This document shows positions 1-9,668 of a stretch of DNA of 64,000 nucleotides, piece by piece (the stretch's first letter is position 1; every line of letters starts with the position of its first letter). This DNA comes from Bacteroidota bacterium (GTDB lineage Bacteria; Bacteroidota; Bacteroidia; UKL13-3). The position numbers and the translations under genes are program-made. The notes under the pieces are model-generated. The model worked only from the letters and a program-made list of their open reading frames with translations. It was not told the DNA's origin and made no database searches. The stretch is from contig JAIXSO010000036.1 of assembly GCA_027484685.1 (NCBI GenBank), positions 54,432 through 118,431 of the forward strand, in the 5' to 3' direction.

Positions 1-637
1 CAGCGCCCACCTCAAAAAGTTTATCACTCATCTCTTCTTTTACTATTTGTCGTACACGCATAGTTATACGCATTTCTCCTTGATTTACAGTATATTCTAA
101 AAGCCCTCCATCTAGCTTTGAAAATATGGCATCTTGGTCGTTTCCCATATTTATTTTAGGTATTTCGCTATTATACCAATACTCGCTCACTACCGATTTT
201 CCGTTTAAAGTAGCTGTAACAATGGCTTTGGTGCCTTTATAACCTGCAATCATTTTGGTTTCCTTGGTAATTTCTACATTTATTTTTACTTTATTGGTAT
301 CGGCAAGTGCATTTTTTACCTCTTCATCGGTTTTTTTAAAAGCTACTTTTTTCTTCTTTTCTATGTTATTAAATGCAAAAAGAAATTCCTTTTTTTGTAA
401 ATCTCTTATAATAATCATTTTGCCAAATGGAGTAGGGGTTTCCACTCGGGTTTTACCTTCTTTAAAATAGGCGGTAGCATCTTTAGGCAACATACTTGCC
501 ATCATTTGTTTTTGCTCAGCAGGAATATCAGGAAAGGCCATTTCATAAAATATTTTCCCTTGTTTGATAACATTTTGAGCAATTAGTATTTGTGTAAAAA
601 CAACAAAAAATAATGGTAAAATAATTCGTTTTAGCAT
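1..637 (-). CDS. Secreted protein of unknown function, DUF4412/GLPGLI-like (partial)
   Basis: Reads leftward from an ATG at 635-637 and is still open at the window edge, so only the first 212 residues are visible and the C terminus is missing. It opens with a Sec signal peptide: a basic MLKR, a hydrophobic core, and likely cleavage after QILIA. The mature part starts QNVIKQGKIFYEM and continues as short beta-strand-like segments with many Lys and Glu residues. This pattern resembles secreted Bacteroidota proteins of the DUF4412 or GLPGLI type, which are probably periplasmic or outer-membrane associated. That family call is by general resemblance only. No catalytic motif is visible. It is separated by 118 bp from the next leftward gene, another secreted protein. 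Confidence 0.6.
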   Translation of the reverse strand, partial: MLKRIILPLFFVVFTQILIAQNVIKQGKIFYEMAFPDIPAEQKQMMASMLPKDATAYFKEGKTRVETPTPFGKMIIIRDLQKKEFLFAFNNIEKKKKVAFKKTDEEVKNALADTNKVKINVEITKETKMIAGYKGTKAIVTATLNGKSVVSEYWYNSEIPKINMGNDQDAIFSKLDGGLLEYTVNQGEMRITMRVRQIVKEEMSDKLFEVGA

Positions 638-755
638 ATTGCAATTAATTATAAAAATTTGGATTGTAATTAACCATTTATCCAAATAATTTTCGGTGAT
701 TTATAAACTATTATTTCTTAGTTTGGGTAAACTTGTTAATTACAGTTTTTTTATT

Positions 756-1643
756 TTAAAAGTTTGATTTTATTATTTTATGGTAGGAAACTTTGCGGTT
801 TACTTCATCTTCAATTGATAAGATATATATACCTTCGTCCAAGTCAGCTAAATCAATATTAGCATCACCATCATTAACAGATAAATAAGTTTCTTTCAAA
901 AATTTACCTATTATGGTGTGTACTTTTAAGTTTAATTTATTAGACAGCACATCATTTTTAAAAACAATCTTTACATTGTTTTTAAATGGATTAGGGCTAA
1001 TTGTTAAATTAATATTTTCTATTTTATTTAAGCTATTATTCCTAAGCTTTTCAAAAAAAGCAACTGTAAGTGAAAAAGCAAAAACATTAAATTGCCTGTT
1101 GCAATTAAATAAGGGTGATTCTCCAAATGCCTCAATAGAATCTCTATTAAAGTAAATTTTATTTTTCTGTGTGCCCATTAAAAAAAATTGTACTCTATCT
1201 ATACCTCCAATATATCCATTATAGGATCTAAGAATACAGTTTGATGCAAAATATTTGTTTAATGTATCTTCATATAAAAAATCTGAGGTATCCCAACTCA
1301 TAGAAATACTTCCACCAATGGCATAAAAATCAAATCTAGTTTCGCCATATTTCATTTTTTTTATGTTGTATTTTAAATTACCGCAATCGGTATTAAACTG
1401 GTTTTGTACCAAACTATCATGGCTAAGTATTTTATTTACACTTCCTACGGTATCAAACACATCAAGTCCTTCTTGGTACCCTTCATCGCCTAAGCTATCT
1501 AACCCAAACCAAATCGTATCGGTAGCAGCTTTGTTATTGCTATCTAAAAAGTGAATAAATAGTTTTGCTCGCCAAGGCTTTTGCGCAAAAACTAATTGCA
1601 CTAAAACTAAATATAAAATCAAGAAGAATATTCGTTTTATCAT
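756..1643 (-). CDS. Secreted protein with T9SS type A sorting domain
   Basis: 295 residues. Signal peptide MIKRIFFLILYLVLVQLVFA, followed by a central region of about 180 residues that I do not recognise. The last 80 residues form a type IX secretion C-terminal sorting domain: NLTISPNPF at 211-219, a beta-rich segment, and an ending with GIYILSIEDE and a basic KVSYHKIIKS tail. In this family the domain directs export through the outer membrane, after which it is usually removed and the cargo is anchored to the cell surface or released. The central region holds several Cys residues, which could form disulfides outside the cell. The cargo's function is unknown. Start chosen because the signal peptide begins exactly there. 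Confidence 0.85.
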   Translation of the reverse strand: MIKRIFFLILYLVLVQLVFAQKPWRAKLFIHFLDSNNKAATDTIWFGLDSLGDEGYQEGLDVFDTVGSVNKILSHDSLVQNQFNTDCGNLKYNIKKMKYGETRFDFYAIGGSISMSWDTSDFLYEDTLNKYFASNCILRSYNGYIGGIDRVQFFLMGTQKNKIYFNRDSIEAFGESPLFNCNRQFNVFAFSLTVAFFEKLRNNSLNKIENINLTISPNPFKNNVKIVFKNDVLSNKLNLKVHTIIGKFLKETYLSVNDGDANIDLADLDEGIYILSIEDEVNRKVSYHKIIKSNF

Positions 1644-1781
1644 AAAGCAATTTATTAAAGAAATACAGTAATTAATTAACCTTTTATCAAAAATAAATTG
1701 TATAAACTTTACTGAACTAAATTAGTGTATGGTTTTTAGTAAAATCTCTTATTTTCGCCCAATATCATCAATATTACAAAT

Positions 1782-4700
1782 ATGGAAATTGTAGAAAAAT
1801 ATACTCCTGTAAATAAAATTAGAATTGTTACTGCTGCTGCTTTGTTCGATGGACATGATGCTGCCATAAACATTATGCGCAGAATTATCCAATCAACTGG
1901 TGCTGAGGTTATTCATTTAGGACATGATAGAAGTGCTGAAGAAGTGGTTGATACTGCCATTCAGGAAGATGCAAATGCAATAGCCATGACAAGCTACCAA
2001 GGTGGGCATGTGGAGTATTTTAAGTTTATGTATGATTTGCTGCAAGAAAAAGGTTGCGGACATATAAAAATATTTGGAGGAGGCGGTGGTGTAATTTTAC
2101 CTACTGAAATAGCTGAATTACATGCTTATGGAATTTCCAGAATTTACTCACCTGATGATGGTAGAGCAATGGGACTGCAAGGCATGATTAACGATATGTT
2201 GCAACAATCTGATTTTGCCACGGGCGCAAATTTATTAGCCGAAGCAAATGAAATCAACCAAAAAGTTAAAGAACAAGATTATAAATCAATTGCTAAATTA
2301 ATTTCGGCAGCCGAAAATTTCCCTGACGAATTTGCTGTTTACAATCAACAAATCAACAATTCAACAGTCATCCTGAGCGAAGTCGAAGGACAACAATCTA
2401 ACACGCCAGTGTTAGGAATTACCGGAACCGGTGGCGCAGGTAAATCATCATTGGTAGATGAATTGGTGCGCAGATTTTTGATGGATTTTGAAAATAAAAC
2501 CATTGCCATTATTTCGGTTGACCCAAGTAAACGCAAAACTGGTGGTGCTTTATTAGGCGATAGAATTAGAATGAATTCAATCAAAAATCCTCGTGTTTAT
2601 ATGCGTTCGTTGGCTACTCGTCAAAGTAATTTAGCATTATCAAAATATGTGAAAGAAGCCATTGATGTTATAAAAGCTGCGCAATTTGATTTGATTATTT
2701 TAGAAACTTCGGGCATTGGCCAAAGCGATACTGAAATAATTGAACACAGCGATATGAGTTTGTATGTAATGACACCAGAATATGGTGCTGCTACACAACT
2801 TGAAAAAATTGATATGTTGGATTTTGCCGACATCATTGCGTTAAATAAATTTGATAAAAAAGGTTCGTTAGATGCGCTGAGAGATGTAAAAAAACAATAC
2901 CAACGTAACCATCAGTTGTTTGATAAAAACCCGGATGATATGCCAGTTTTTGGTACCATTGCTTCGCAGTTTAACGACCCAGGTATGAATAGATTGTACA
3001 AATCTATCATGAATAAATTGGTGGAGAAAACGGGTGCTAATTTGAAATCGGATTACCACATTAGCAAGGAAATGAGCGAAAAGATTTATATCATTCCTCC
3101 TGCAAGAAATCGTTACTTATCTGAAATTTCAGAGAATAACCGTAACTATGATAAATGGGTTGCTAAACAAGCTGAGATTGCTGATAAATTATTTGGTTTA
3201 AAATCATCAATAGAAACCATTGCGGCTTCTAAAATGGATGACAAAGACCGTTTGTTAAAAGGCTTAGAAGAAGCATATCAAACAGTAAATTTAGATTTAG
3301 ATCCTCGTAATAAAATATTGCTAGAAACTTGGAGCGAAAAAATTGCTCAATACCAAAACGAGTTTTATATTTTTAAAGTGCGTGATAAAGAAATCAAAAT
3401 CAAAACACATTCTGAATCCTTATCGCATTTGCAAATACCAAAAGTTGCTGTGCCTAAATTCAAAGGTTGGGGCGATATTTTGCGTTGGTCGTTGCAAGAA
3501 AATTTCCCTGGCGAATTTCCTTACACTGCGGGTATTTATCCATTTAAGCGTGAAGGCGAAGACCCAACTAGAATGTTTGCCGGTGAAGGCGGACCAGAAA
3601 GAACCAACAAACGTTTTCATTATGTGAGCAAAGGCATGCCAGCTAAGCGTTTAAGTACAGCATTTGATTCAGTTACTTTATACGGACAAGACCCTGACCA
3701 CAGACCAGATATTTATGGAAAAGTTGGTAATTCAGGGGTGAGTGTTTGGAGTTTAGATGCTGCCAAAAAATTATATTCAGGCTTTAATTTAGCTGATCCT
3801 AAAACTTCCGTATCCATGACCATTAATGGGCCTGCGGCAATTATTTGTGCATTTTTTATGAATGCTGCCATTGACCAACAATGCGAAATTTACATCAAAC
3901 AAAATGGTTTGGAAGATGAAGTAAACAAAAAATTAGAAGCCATTTTTAAAGCAAGAGGAACAGCAAGACCAACTTATAACGAAGAAATTCCAGAAGGAAA
4001 TGATGGTTTAGGTTTAATGCTTTTGGGCGTTACGGGCGATATGGTTTTACCTGCCGATGTGTATCAAAAAATTAAAGTAGAAACTTTAAAACAAGTTCGT
4101 GGAACGGTTCAAGCTGATATTTTAAAAGAAGACCAAGCACAAAATACGTGTATATTCTCAACTGAGTTTTCTTTGCGTGTAATGGGCGATGTACAGCAAT
4201 ATTTTATCAATAACGCAGTGCGTAATTTTTATTCGGTTTCTATTAGCGGTTATCATATTGCCGAGGCAGGTGCAAACCCAATTACGCAATTGGCTTTAAC
4301 ACTTTCAAACGGATTTACTTTTGTAGAATACTACCTAAGCCGCGGAATGAATATTGATGATTTTGCGCCAAATCTTTCATTCTTCTTTAGCAATGGAATT
4401 GACCCTGAATATTCAGTAATTGGAAGGGTAAGCCGCAGAATTTGGGCCAAAGCCATGAAGTTAAAATATGGTGGAAACGAACGCAGCCAAATGATGAAAT
4501 ACCATATTCAAACAAGTGGTAGAAGTTTGCATGCGCAAGAAATTGATTTCAATGATATTCGTACAACCTTACAAGCACTTTACGCCATTTACGATAACTG
4601 TAATTCGTTACACACCAATGCCTATGACGAAGCCATCACTACACCAACAGAAGAATCGGTGCGCAGGGCAATGGCTATTCAGTTAATCATTAACCGTGAG

Positions 4701-5198
4701 TTAGGTTTGGCTAAAAACGAAAATCCTTTACAAGGTTCGTTTATCATTGAAGAATTAACTGATTTGGTAGAAGAAGCTGTACTGGCAGAATTTGATAAAA
4801 TTAACGAGCGTGGTGGAGTTTTAGGTGCCATGGAAACCATGTACCAACGCAATAAAATACAAGAAGAAAGTATGTATTACGAAATGTTAAAACATACTGG
4901 CGAATACCCAATTATTGGTGTAAATACTTTTTTAAGTTCAAAAGGTTCGCCAACCGTTATTCCGCAAGAAGTAATTCGTTCAACAACGGAAGAGAAAGAA
5001 TTCCAGATTACGATGTTGAATCAATTAAAGCAAAGCAACGAAGAAAAAGGAAAAGAAATGTTGGCTAAAATTCAACAAGTAGCCATTCATAACGGAAACA
5101 TATTTGAAGCCTTAATGGAAACAGTAAAATACTGCTCATTAGGACAAATTACCAACGCCTTATTTGAAGTAGGCGGACAGTATAGAAGGAATATGTAA
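1782..5198 (+). CDS. icmF: Fused isobutyryl-CoA/methylmalonyl-CoA-type mutase (IcmF)
   Basis: 1138 residues in the IcmF domain order. An N-terminal cobalamin-binding domain spans about 12-140, with DGHDAA at 23-28 supplying the lower-axial His25 and a GGGGGV loop near 99-104. A MeaB-like G-protein chaperone domain follows, with P-loop GTGGAGKSS at 214-222, ETSGIGQSD near 308-316 and NKFD at 355-358. The substrate-binding mutase barrel fills the rest. The family interconverts isobutyryl-CoA and n-butyryl-CoA (or a related branched acyl-CoA) with adenosylcobalamin, while the G domain gates and protects the cofactor. It is cytosolic. The linker between cobalamin and G domains carries an in-frame 24-bp dispersed repeat (residues 196-203). 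Substrate specificity cannot be set from motifs alone. Confidence 0.93.
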   Translation: MEIVEKYTPVNKIRIVTAAALFDGHDAAINIMRRIIQSTGAEVIHLGHDRSAEEVVDTAIQEDANAIAMTSYQGGHVEYFKFMYDLLQEKGCGHIKIFGGGGGVILPTEIAELHAYGISRIYSPDDGRAMGLQGMINDMLQQSDFATGANLLAEANEINQKVKEQDYKSIAKLISAAENFPDEFAVYNQQINNSTVILSEVEGQQSNTPVLGITGTGGAGKSSLVDELVRRFLMDFENKTIAIISVDPSKRKTGGALLGDRIRMNSIKNPRVYMRSLATRQSNLALSKYVKEAIDVIKAAQFDLIILETSGIGQSDTEIIEHSDMSLYVMTPEYGAATQLEKIDMLDFADIIALNKFDKKGSLDALRDVKKQYQRNHQLFDKNPDDMPVFGTIASQFNDPGMNRLYKSIMNKLVEKTGANLKSDYHISKEMSEKIYIIPPARNRYLSEISENNRNYDKWVAKQAEIADKLFGLKSSIETIAASKMDDKDRLLKGLEEAYQTVNLDLDPRNKILLETWSEKIAQYQNEFYIFKVRDKEIKIKTHSESLSHLQIPKVAVPKFKGWGDILRWSLQENFPGEFPYTAGIYPFKREGEDPTRMFAGEGGPERTNKRFHYVSKGMPAKRLSTAFDSVTLYGQDPDHRPDIYGKVGNSGVSVWSLDAAKKLYSGFNLADPKTSVSMTINGPAAIICAFFMNAAIDQQCEIYIKQNGLEDEVNKKLEAIFKARGTARPTYNEEIPEGNDGLGLMLLGVTGDMVLPADVYQKIKVETLKQVRGTVQADILKEDQAQNTCIFSTEFSLRVMGDVQQYFINNAVRNFYSVSISGYHIAEAGANPITQLALTLSNGFTFVEYYLSRGMNIDDFAPNLSFFFSNGIDPEYSVIGRVSRRIWAKAMKLKYGGNERSQMMKYHIQTSGRSLHAQEIDFNDIRTTLQALYAIYDNCNSLHTNAYDEAITTPTEESVRRAMAIQLIINRELGLAKNENPLQGSFIIEELTDLVEEAVLAEFDKINERGGVLGAMETMYQRNKIQEESMYYEMLKHTGEYPIIGVNTFLSSKGSPTVIPQEVIRSTTEEKEFQITMLNQLKQSNEEKGKEMLAKIQQVAIHNGNIFEALMETVKYCSLGQITNALFEVGGQYRRNM
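2367..2390 (+). repeat. 24-bp dispersed repeat translated in frame inside icmF
   Basis: GTCATCCTGAGCGAAGTCGA plus AGGA sits exactly on codons 196-203 (VILSEVEG) of icmF. A reverse-complement relative lies at 5208-5232 just after the same gene's stop codon, with 21 of 24 positions matching. The inserted peptide falls in the flexible linker between the cobalamin-binding and G domains, where extra residues should be tolerated. Confidence 0.7.
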
Positions 5199-5207
5199 GA
5201 GATGTTG

Positions 5208-5232
5208 CCCTTCGACTGCGCTCAGGGTGACA
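5208..5232 (-). repeat. Inverted copy of the 24-bp repeat after icmF
   Basis: CCCTTCGACTGCGCTCAGGG followed by TGACA begins 9 bp after the icmF stop. It is the reverse complement, with three mismatches, of the repeat embedded in the icmF coding region at 2367-2390. Confidence 0.7.
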
Positions 5233-5263
5233 ATGAATGATGAATGTTGAATGATGTTCGAAC

Positions 5264-5292
5264 CGATGCCATCGCTTTAAGCGATGGCATCG
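5264..5292. repeat. 29-bp palindrome in the icmF downstream region
   Basis: CGATGCCATCGCTT, a single T, then AAGCGATGGCATCG: 14-bp perfect arms with a one-base centre. No T-run follows on either side, so it is a poor intrinsic terminator despite its position downstream of icmF. It may be a protein-binding palindrome or a short repeat element. Apart from this and the 24-bp repeat, I see nothing in 5199-5425. Confidence 0.7.
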
Positions 5293-5425
5293 ATATAAAA
5301 CAAATTACTAATTTTATATTGGAAGTAGCCGCTAAGCATCAAAAATATGTAGGATTATAAATGAATAATGTGATAATTTGCGTCATGCAAAAATGTTCTT
5401 ACAAATAAAATAAACGATTTTAATA

Positions 5426-6493
5426 ATGAAGAATCAACTAAATATAATTATTCTCTTTATCATTGCCTTTACTAGTTGTAAAAAAGAAACTAATGAAAAG
5501 CCAATTGAAAATGTTATTGCAACTGAATCTTGGAAAATGTTAGACGATAGTATCATTGCTGTGACTGATAGAAATATTCTAACTGCTAGCAACTCTTACA
5601 ATAAATTGTTTTTTCAAACGCCATCAGTTTTTTACGAAATTGACTCAAATGTAAGACTCAAAAATGCTTGGGTAATGGGTCCTGATTTTGATAATGGATC
5701 TATGAAACCTTTTATCGGAAAAAACTATGTTATATACTTTGATAACCCCAAACCGCAGTATATAGAAATTTTTGATAAAAATGATATTCATAGTCACTCA
5801 CAAACTTCAATTAATCTAAAAGATAATGTATTTAATAATTACTACCGTCAAAACAGTTTTAGTAATGTAGATGATCAAAATAATTTTTGTCATTCATTCT
5901 TAAGTGGCCCTGGTAATTTTGATACATGCACATTTTATATAAACAAGTATCATCTGAGAACAGATTTTTATTCAGATTATGATTTACTGTTTTCTAAAGC
6001 CATTATGAGGGATTTTAACTTAAGCGTTTCAAATATACACCTCATTGATGATATAATATACTATAACTTAAATGGGTTAGGTTTCAGATACCAGAGTAGC
6101 AATGGACAAATTGATACACTCGAGTTTAATTTAAGAAAAATGTTAAAAATTAATGATGTAATTTATGCAACAAGTCAGTTCAGCGGTTACAAGGGAATAG
6201 CAAGAAACCCAAGTCTTTATTGCTCGTTTGATAATGGAAGAAATTGGCAAATTATTGGAAGTGGCGGTAGTTTTGGATATGCAAATAATCTTTCAAATAT
6301 TGGAGGTAAGTTAGTTGCATCTAGCGCTCTTTGGGCTATATGTCTTGATTTTACTAGTAATTCAATTAAAACCATTAATACTAAAGATCTTCGCGCTCAA
6401 ATTAAAACTATAACTGAGTTCAATAATAAAGTATACATCGGAACAGATGCTGGAGTTTATTATAAATCTCTATCCGGTTTTTTTAACGATTAA
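5426..6493 (+). CDS. Lipoprotein of unknown function with BNR-like segments
   Basis: 355 residues. The N terminus MKNQLNIIILFIIAFTSC has a lipoprotein signal with Cys19 as the likely lipidated residue, followed by KKETNEKP. Most of the mature protein is unrecognised. Near 265-290 the motif CSFDNGRNWQIIGSGG looks like a BNR/sialidase-type Asp box (S-x-D-x-G-x-x-W), and a second weak repeat lies near the C terminus (VYIGTDAGVYYK). Together they suggest a beta-propeller-like fold on the periplasmic or outer-membrane face. No catalytic residues can be assigned. It is followed 70 bp later by another secreted protein of unknown role; the two could be co-transcribed. Confidence 0.65.
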   Translation: MKNQLNIIILFIIAFTSCKKETNEKPIENVIATESWKMLDDSIIAVTDRNILTASNSYNKLFFQTPSVFYEIDSNVRLKNAWVMGPDFDNGSMKPFIGKNYVIYFDNPKPQYIEIFDKNDIHSHSQTSINLKDNVFNNYYRQNSFSNVDDQNNFCHSFLSGPGNFDTCTFYINKYHLRTDFYSDYDLLFSKAIMRDFNLSVSNIHLIDDIIYYNLNGLGFRYQSSNGQIDTLEFNLRKMLKINDVIYATSQFSGYKGIARNPSLYCSFDNGRNWQIIGSGGSFGYANNLSNIGGKLVASSALWAICLDFTSNSIKTINTKDLRAQIKTITEFNNKVYIGTDAGVYYKSLSGFFND

Positions 6494-6563
6494 ATATTGA
6501 TATGTTACCCTTTAGTTTATTAAAATAAATTTTAAAGAGGCAAAATAAATTCCGCCAAATTCC

Positions 6564-7520
6564 ATGAAACACATTTTTATTGTATTATTTATTCTTTTTT
6601 CCTTCCATTCATATGCACAGAAATTTTTTTATCATGAAACATACTTTGATAAAGTGAATGGAGTTGTTGATTCATACTTTGGAAATATCAAGTATGAATT
6701 CAACAATAAAATAAAGCAAAATAAAATATTTTTTTATTCAAATAAAACTTTGACTGAAAAAATTGATAGTGCTAATTGTAATGAATACTTTAACAAAAAA
6801 GCACAAATTTTAGTAAATTTTGATAGTTTGTATTTTTATGATGAGATAGACCCAATTGAACCATTAGCTACATTTAATAAAATAAGAATAGACAAGAATG
6901 GATTTGAATTTATTTTGAATACAAAACTTTGGTGCAGATCATTAGATTGTATCAAGACCTTAAAAGACACAGATATCAGTATTTTTTACATTAATAATGA
7001 AAATTTAAACAAACTTACTGACTCTCCAATCGGTAAATCAATTTTGTTTCATTATCAAAATAATCTTAGAGAGGTAAAAGAGATTTCGACAAAAACTTAT
7101 GCAATTTTTTTAGTTGATATGCAAAGAGAAATGCTTAATCCTAAAATAAGAAAATACGTAAAACGAATTGAGGGCTTTAAATATAAAAACTTAGATTCAA
7201 CAATGAGTAATGAGTTGTCTAACTTAAGATATTTGAAATTCAGCAAAAAATTTGACTATTCAATTGATATAAAAAATGTAATTAATGAAAGTAGATTGGT
7301 AATTGATTATGATATGGACAGTAAATCCGGTAAATTTATTTTGCAAGGAGTAGGTTTTGAATTTTGTCCAGGTGAATGCATGTGGATTGGTTCCAGATAT
7401 CCTTTTGATTATTATTTCATTGAATCAAAGGATTTAAAAAAGGTTTTTTCTAAAGAAAATGTTGACTTAATTTATTTATTAATAGATTCTTATGTGAATA
7501 GGATGAATTGTGATAATTGA
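6564..7520 (+). CDS. Secreted hypothetical protein
   Basis: 318 residues, not recognised. It begins with a signal peptide, MKHIFIVLFILFSFHSYA, with cleavage before QKFFYHE. The mature protein is rich in Lys, Asn, Phe and Tyr and has a few Cys residues (near 70, 126, 131 and two close together near 269-273). It has no transmembrane helix after the signal, so a periplasmic or outer-membrane location is likely. It lies between a lipoprotein gene and a REP repeat pair. No family or function is proposed. Confidence 0.55.
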   Translation: MKHIFIVLFILFSFHSYAQKFFYHETYFDKVNGVVDSYFGNIKYEFNNKIKQNKIFFYSNKTLTEKIDSANCNEYFNKKAQILVNFDSLYFYDEIDPIEPLATFNKIRIDKNGFEFILNTKLWCRSLDCIKTLKDTDISIFYINNENLNKLTDSPIGKSILFHYQNNLREVKEISTKTYAIFLVDMQREMLNPKIRKYVKRIEGFKYKNLDSTMSNELSNLRYLKFSKKFDYSIDIKNVINESRLVIDYDMDSKSGKFILQGVGFEFCPGECMWIGSRYPFDYYFIESKDLKKVFSKENVDLIYLLIDSYVNRMNCDN

Positions 7521-7546
7521 AGTTTTACATTATTAATATTTCACAC

Positions 7547-7605
7547 GTAGAGACGTTGCACGCTACGTCTTCATTAATAAAAGACGTTGCGTGCAACGTC
7601 TCTAC
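7547..7605. repeat. REP pair upstream of the RAYT gene
   Basis: Two head-to-head palindromic units. The outer arms are GTAGAGACGTTGCA (7547-7560) and TGCAACGTCTCTAC (7592-7605). Inside, each half folds on its own: AGACGTTGC/GCAACGTCT on the right is perfect, and the left has one mismatched pair. The GTAGAGACGT core recurs at 7966 and 8230 around and inside the neighbouring transposase gene, which is the arrangement expected of REP elements and their RAYT. Confidence 0.8.
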
Positions 7606-7668
7606 AGCATTGTTATAAATTATGGAAATGGTTTAATTTCAACAAATTTTTTCTAATTTTGATTTATC

Positions 7669-8229
7669 ATGTCTGATAAATTCAATGATAAATACCGAAT
7701 CAAATCTGCTAGATTAGAAGGATATGATTACAGAAATGAAGGTCTTTATTATATAACCATTTGCACCAAAAACAGAACACATTATTTTGGAGAATGTAAT
7801 GATGGAATCATGTTTTTAAATGATTTGGGTAAAGTGGCAGAAGATTGTTGGTTAGCAATTCCAACACATTTTCCAAATGTGTCATTAGATGAATTTGTCA
7901 TTATGCCAAACCATATTCATGGAATTGTTTGTATAAATGAAAAAATTGAAATTGGACGGACAACGGTAGAGACGTATAATTATACGTCTCTACAAACGCC
8001 CAAAAATTCACATTTTCAAAATTTATCAGCACCTGCCAAATCACTATCTACCATTATTAGGGCATTTAAAACTGTTGTGACAACAGAATCTCGAAAAATC
8101 AATCCAAATTTTGCATGGCAACCGCGTTTTCACGACCATATTATTCGGGATGCGCAATCATTTGAAAATATCAAAAAATACATCATCAATAATCCAATCA
8201 ATTGGAAGGAAGATGAATATTATTTGTAG
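7669..8229 (+). CDS. REP-associated tyrosine transposase (RAYT, Y1/HUH type)
   Basis: 186 residues matching the TnpA_REP form of the Y1 transposase fold. YYITICTKNR lies near 27-36, the metal-binding HUH-type motif is MPNHIHGIV with His82 and His84, and the C-terminal signature is RFHDHIIRDAQSFENIKKYI then NNPINW. Tyr171 is the likely nucleophile. Such enzymes nick single-stranded DNA at REP palindromes. Palindromes with the same GTAGAGACGT core lie upstream (7547-7605), downstream (8230-8257) and, unusually, inside the gene at 7966-7993, where they encode residues 100-109 in frame. A candidate -7 element TAATTTTG sits at 7654-7661. A decayed copy of its 3' end follows at 8262-8380. The gene looks intact; activity is not shown. 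Confidence 0.88.
   Translation: MSDKFNDKYRIKSARLEGYDYRNEGLYYITICTKNRTHYFGECNDGIMFLNDLGKVAEDCWLAIPTHFPNVSLDEFVIMPNHIHGIVCINEKIEIGRTTVETYNYTSLQTPKNSHFQNLSAPAKSLSTIIRAFKTVVTTESRKINPNFAWQPRFHDHIIRDAQSFENIKKYIINNPINWKEDEYYL
7966..7993. repeat. REP palindrome embedded in the RAYT coding sequence
   Basis: GTAGAGACGTATAA followed directly by TTATACGTCTCTAC, a perfect 28-bp palindrome with 14-bp arms. It starts on the first base of codon 100 and is read through as VETYNYTSL, leaving the transposase frame open. It lies between the HUH motif and the C-terminal catalytic region. Confidence 0.85.
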
Positions 8230-8257
8230 GTAAAGACGTTTAATTAAACGTCTCTAC
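8230..8257. repeat. REP palindrome downstream of the RAYT gene
   Basis: GTAAAGACGTTTA and TAAACGTCTCTAC arms, one mismatch, starting at the base after the RAYT stop codon. Same core as the repeats at 7547 and 7966. Confidence 0.8.
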
Positions 8258-8261
8258 GGAT

Positions 8262-8380
8262 GCGTATCAACCTAAATTCGCTTTCACGACAGTATAATTA
8301 GGTATGCGCAATCATTTACCAATATTCAAAATTACATCATAAACAATACTACCAATTGGATGAATGATGAATATAATAGT
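8262..8380 (+). pseudogene. Decayed fragment of a RAYT gene 3' end
   Basis: From 8279 this stretch translates as RFHDSIIRYAQSFTNIQNYI followed by INNTTNWMNDEYN. It aligns without gaps to the C terminus of the intact RAYT just upstream (RFHDHIIRDAQSFENIKKYI, INNPINWKEDEYY). The sequence before 8279 matches less well and is out of frame, and there is no start codon, so it is a remnant. It most likely arose by a local duplication that included the REP between the two copies. Confidence 0.8.
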
Positions 8381-8387
8381 TGATTCT

Positions 8388-9668
8388 TTACAGTTGCTTT
8401 TTTAATAAATGAATCAATTCATCTACCTCGTGGGTGTTATTATAAATATGGGTGGATATGCGCAATGAATTCAATCCATTTTCAGGAACTACGCGTATTT
8501 TTATTTTGTTATCATTTGCTGTTTGGTAAAATTTAGCTGATTCTATTCCTTTAATTTTAAACCCATTTACTGCACATCTTGATTGTGGTTCGGTTGGGGT
8601 AATCAGTTCTATTTTATCGCCTAATTTCAGCAATTCATCTTGTGTGTATTTGCCTAAATAGTTAATGCGGTTGTAAATATTTTGTTGCCCAATGTTTTCA
8701 ATAAAATCAATTGCTGCATCAACTCCTTTATACAAACCTAAAGATTGTGTTCCTCCATAATACCTGTGAGCAGAGGTGGCATAATTTTCCATTTTGGGCG
8801 GATTGCTCATCATATTCCATTTGTTATCATCGCCACCCGCACCAATAAAATAAGTTTGTAAAGTATCCTGAAAATCTTTTCGAATATAAATAAAACCTGT
8901 TCCTTTAGGGCCAAGCATCCATTTATGGCAACAACTTATATATACATCGCAACCAATTTGGTGTAAATTAAGTGGCATCATTCCAGCGCCATGAGCACCA
9001 TCAATTACCGAAAAAATATTTTTACTTTTAGCTAAATTCACTATTTCTTGAATAGGGAAAATTTGGCCTTGAGTGCAAGGAATATGAGGCACTGCAATGG
9101 CTTTTGTTTTTTTTGTGATTAATGCTTCAATGCTTTTTAAAGTTTCAGCGGCAGTTAATGATGGCGTAAAAGTTTTTATTACTATACCATGAACTTTTTG
9201 TCTGTTAAGCCAAGGCAATGCATTGCCTACATGCTCATGCGTATTCATAATTACTTCATCACCTTTTTTTAATGGCAAACCCCAACAAGCTATGTTTATT
9301 CCTTCGGTTACATTATGGGTTAATGCTATTTCATCATCGTTTACATTTACAAATTTGGCAAGCTTGGTAGCGGTGTTTTCCCAACCGCTATAACTTCCTA
9401 GTTGGTCGCCATCCATCATTCCTTTTTTTACTGCTTCAATTACAGGGTAAGGCGATGGTCCCATGGTTCCATTATTCAAATAAATAAAGTCCTTACTTAA
9501 AGGAAATAATTGCCTAATGGTATGCCAATATTTTTCATCATTAAAAGCTACTTCTACACTGCCAGTATTAGGTACAGCATAATATTGAGCATTCAATTTA
9601 TTACTAAATGCACCAGCAAAAAGAGACGATACTCCAGTTGTAATAAATTGCTTTCTTGATGTTTTCAT
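8388..9668 (-). CDS. Exported class V aminotransferase-fold PLP enzyme
   Basis: 426 residues of the aminotransferase class V / isopenicillin N epimerase-like group. The PLP-binding features are VIDGAHGAG near 221-229 (Asp223 for the pyridine nitrogen) and YISCCHKWMLGPKG, with Lys249 as the Schiff-base lysine. The N terminus MKTSRKQFITTGVSSLFAGA resembles a Tat signal with a single Arg-Lys pair instead of two Arg, so export of the folded PLP enzyme is likely but not certain. Substrate unknown: the fold covers cysteine desulfurases, kynureninase-like enzymes and epimerases. It stands alone, convergent with the RAYT remnant and 60 bp from the XrtN system genes, which read in the same direction. 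Confidence 0.82.
   Translation of the reverse strand: MKTSRKQFITTGVSSLFAGAFSNKLNAQYYAVPNTGSVEVAFNDEKYWHTIRQLFPLSKDFIYLNNGTMGPSPYPVIEAVKKGMMDGDQLGSYSGWENTATKLAKFVNVNDDEIALTHNVTEGINIACWGLPLKKGDEVIMNTHEHVGNALPWLNRQKVHGIVIKTFTPSLTAAETLKSIEALITKKTKAIAVPHIPCTQGQIFPIQEIVNLAKSKNIFSVIDGAHGAGMMPLNLHQIGCDVYISCCHKWMLGPKGTGFIYIRKDFQDTLQTYFIGAGGDDNKWNMMSNPPKMENYATSAHRYYGGTQSLGLYKGVDAAIDFIENIGQQNIYNRINYLGKYTQDELLKLGDKIELITPTEPQSRCAVNGFKIKGIESAKFYQTANDNKIKIRVVPENGLNSLRISTHIYNNTHEVDELIHLLKKQL

Noticed and set aside
1363..1554. Plus-strand short frame inside the T9SS protein gene
   Set aside because: Opposite-strand shadow of a well-supported gene with a signal peptide and sorting domain.
5264..5292. Calling the palindrome after icmF an intrinsic terminator
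   Set aside because: No T-run follows on either strand, so only a palindrome is claimed.
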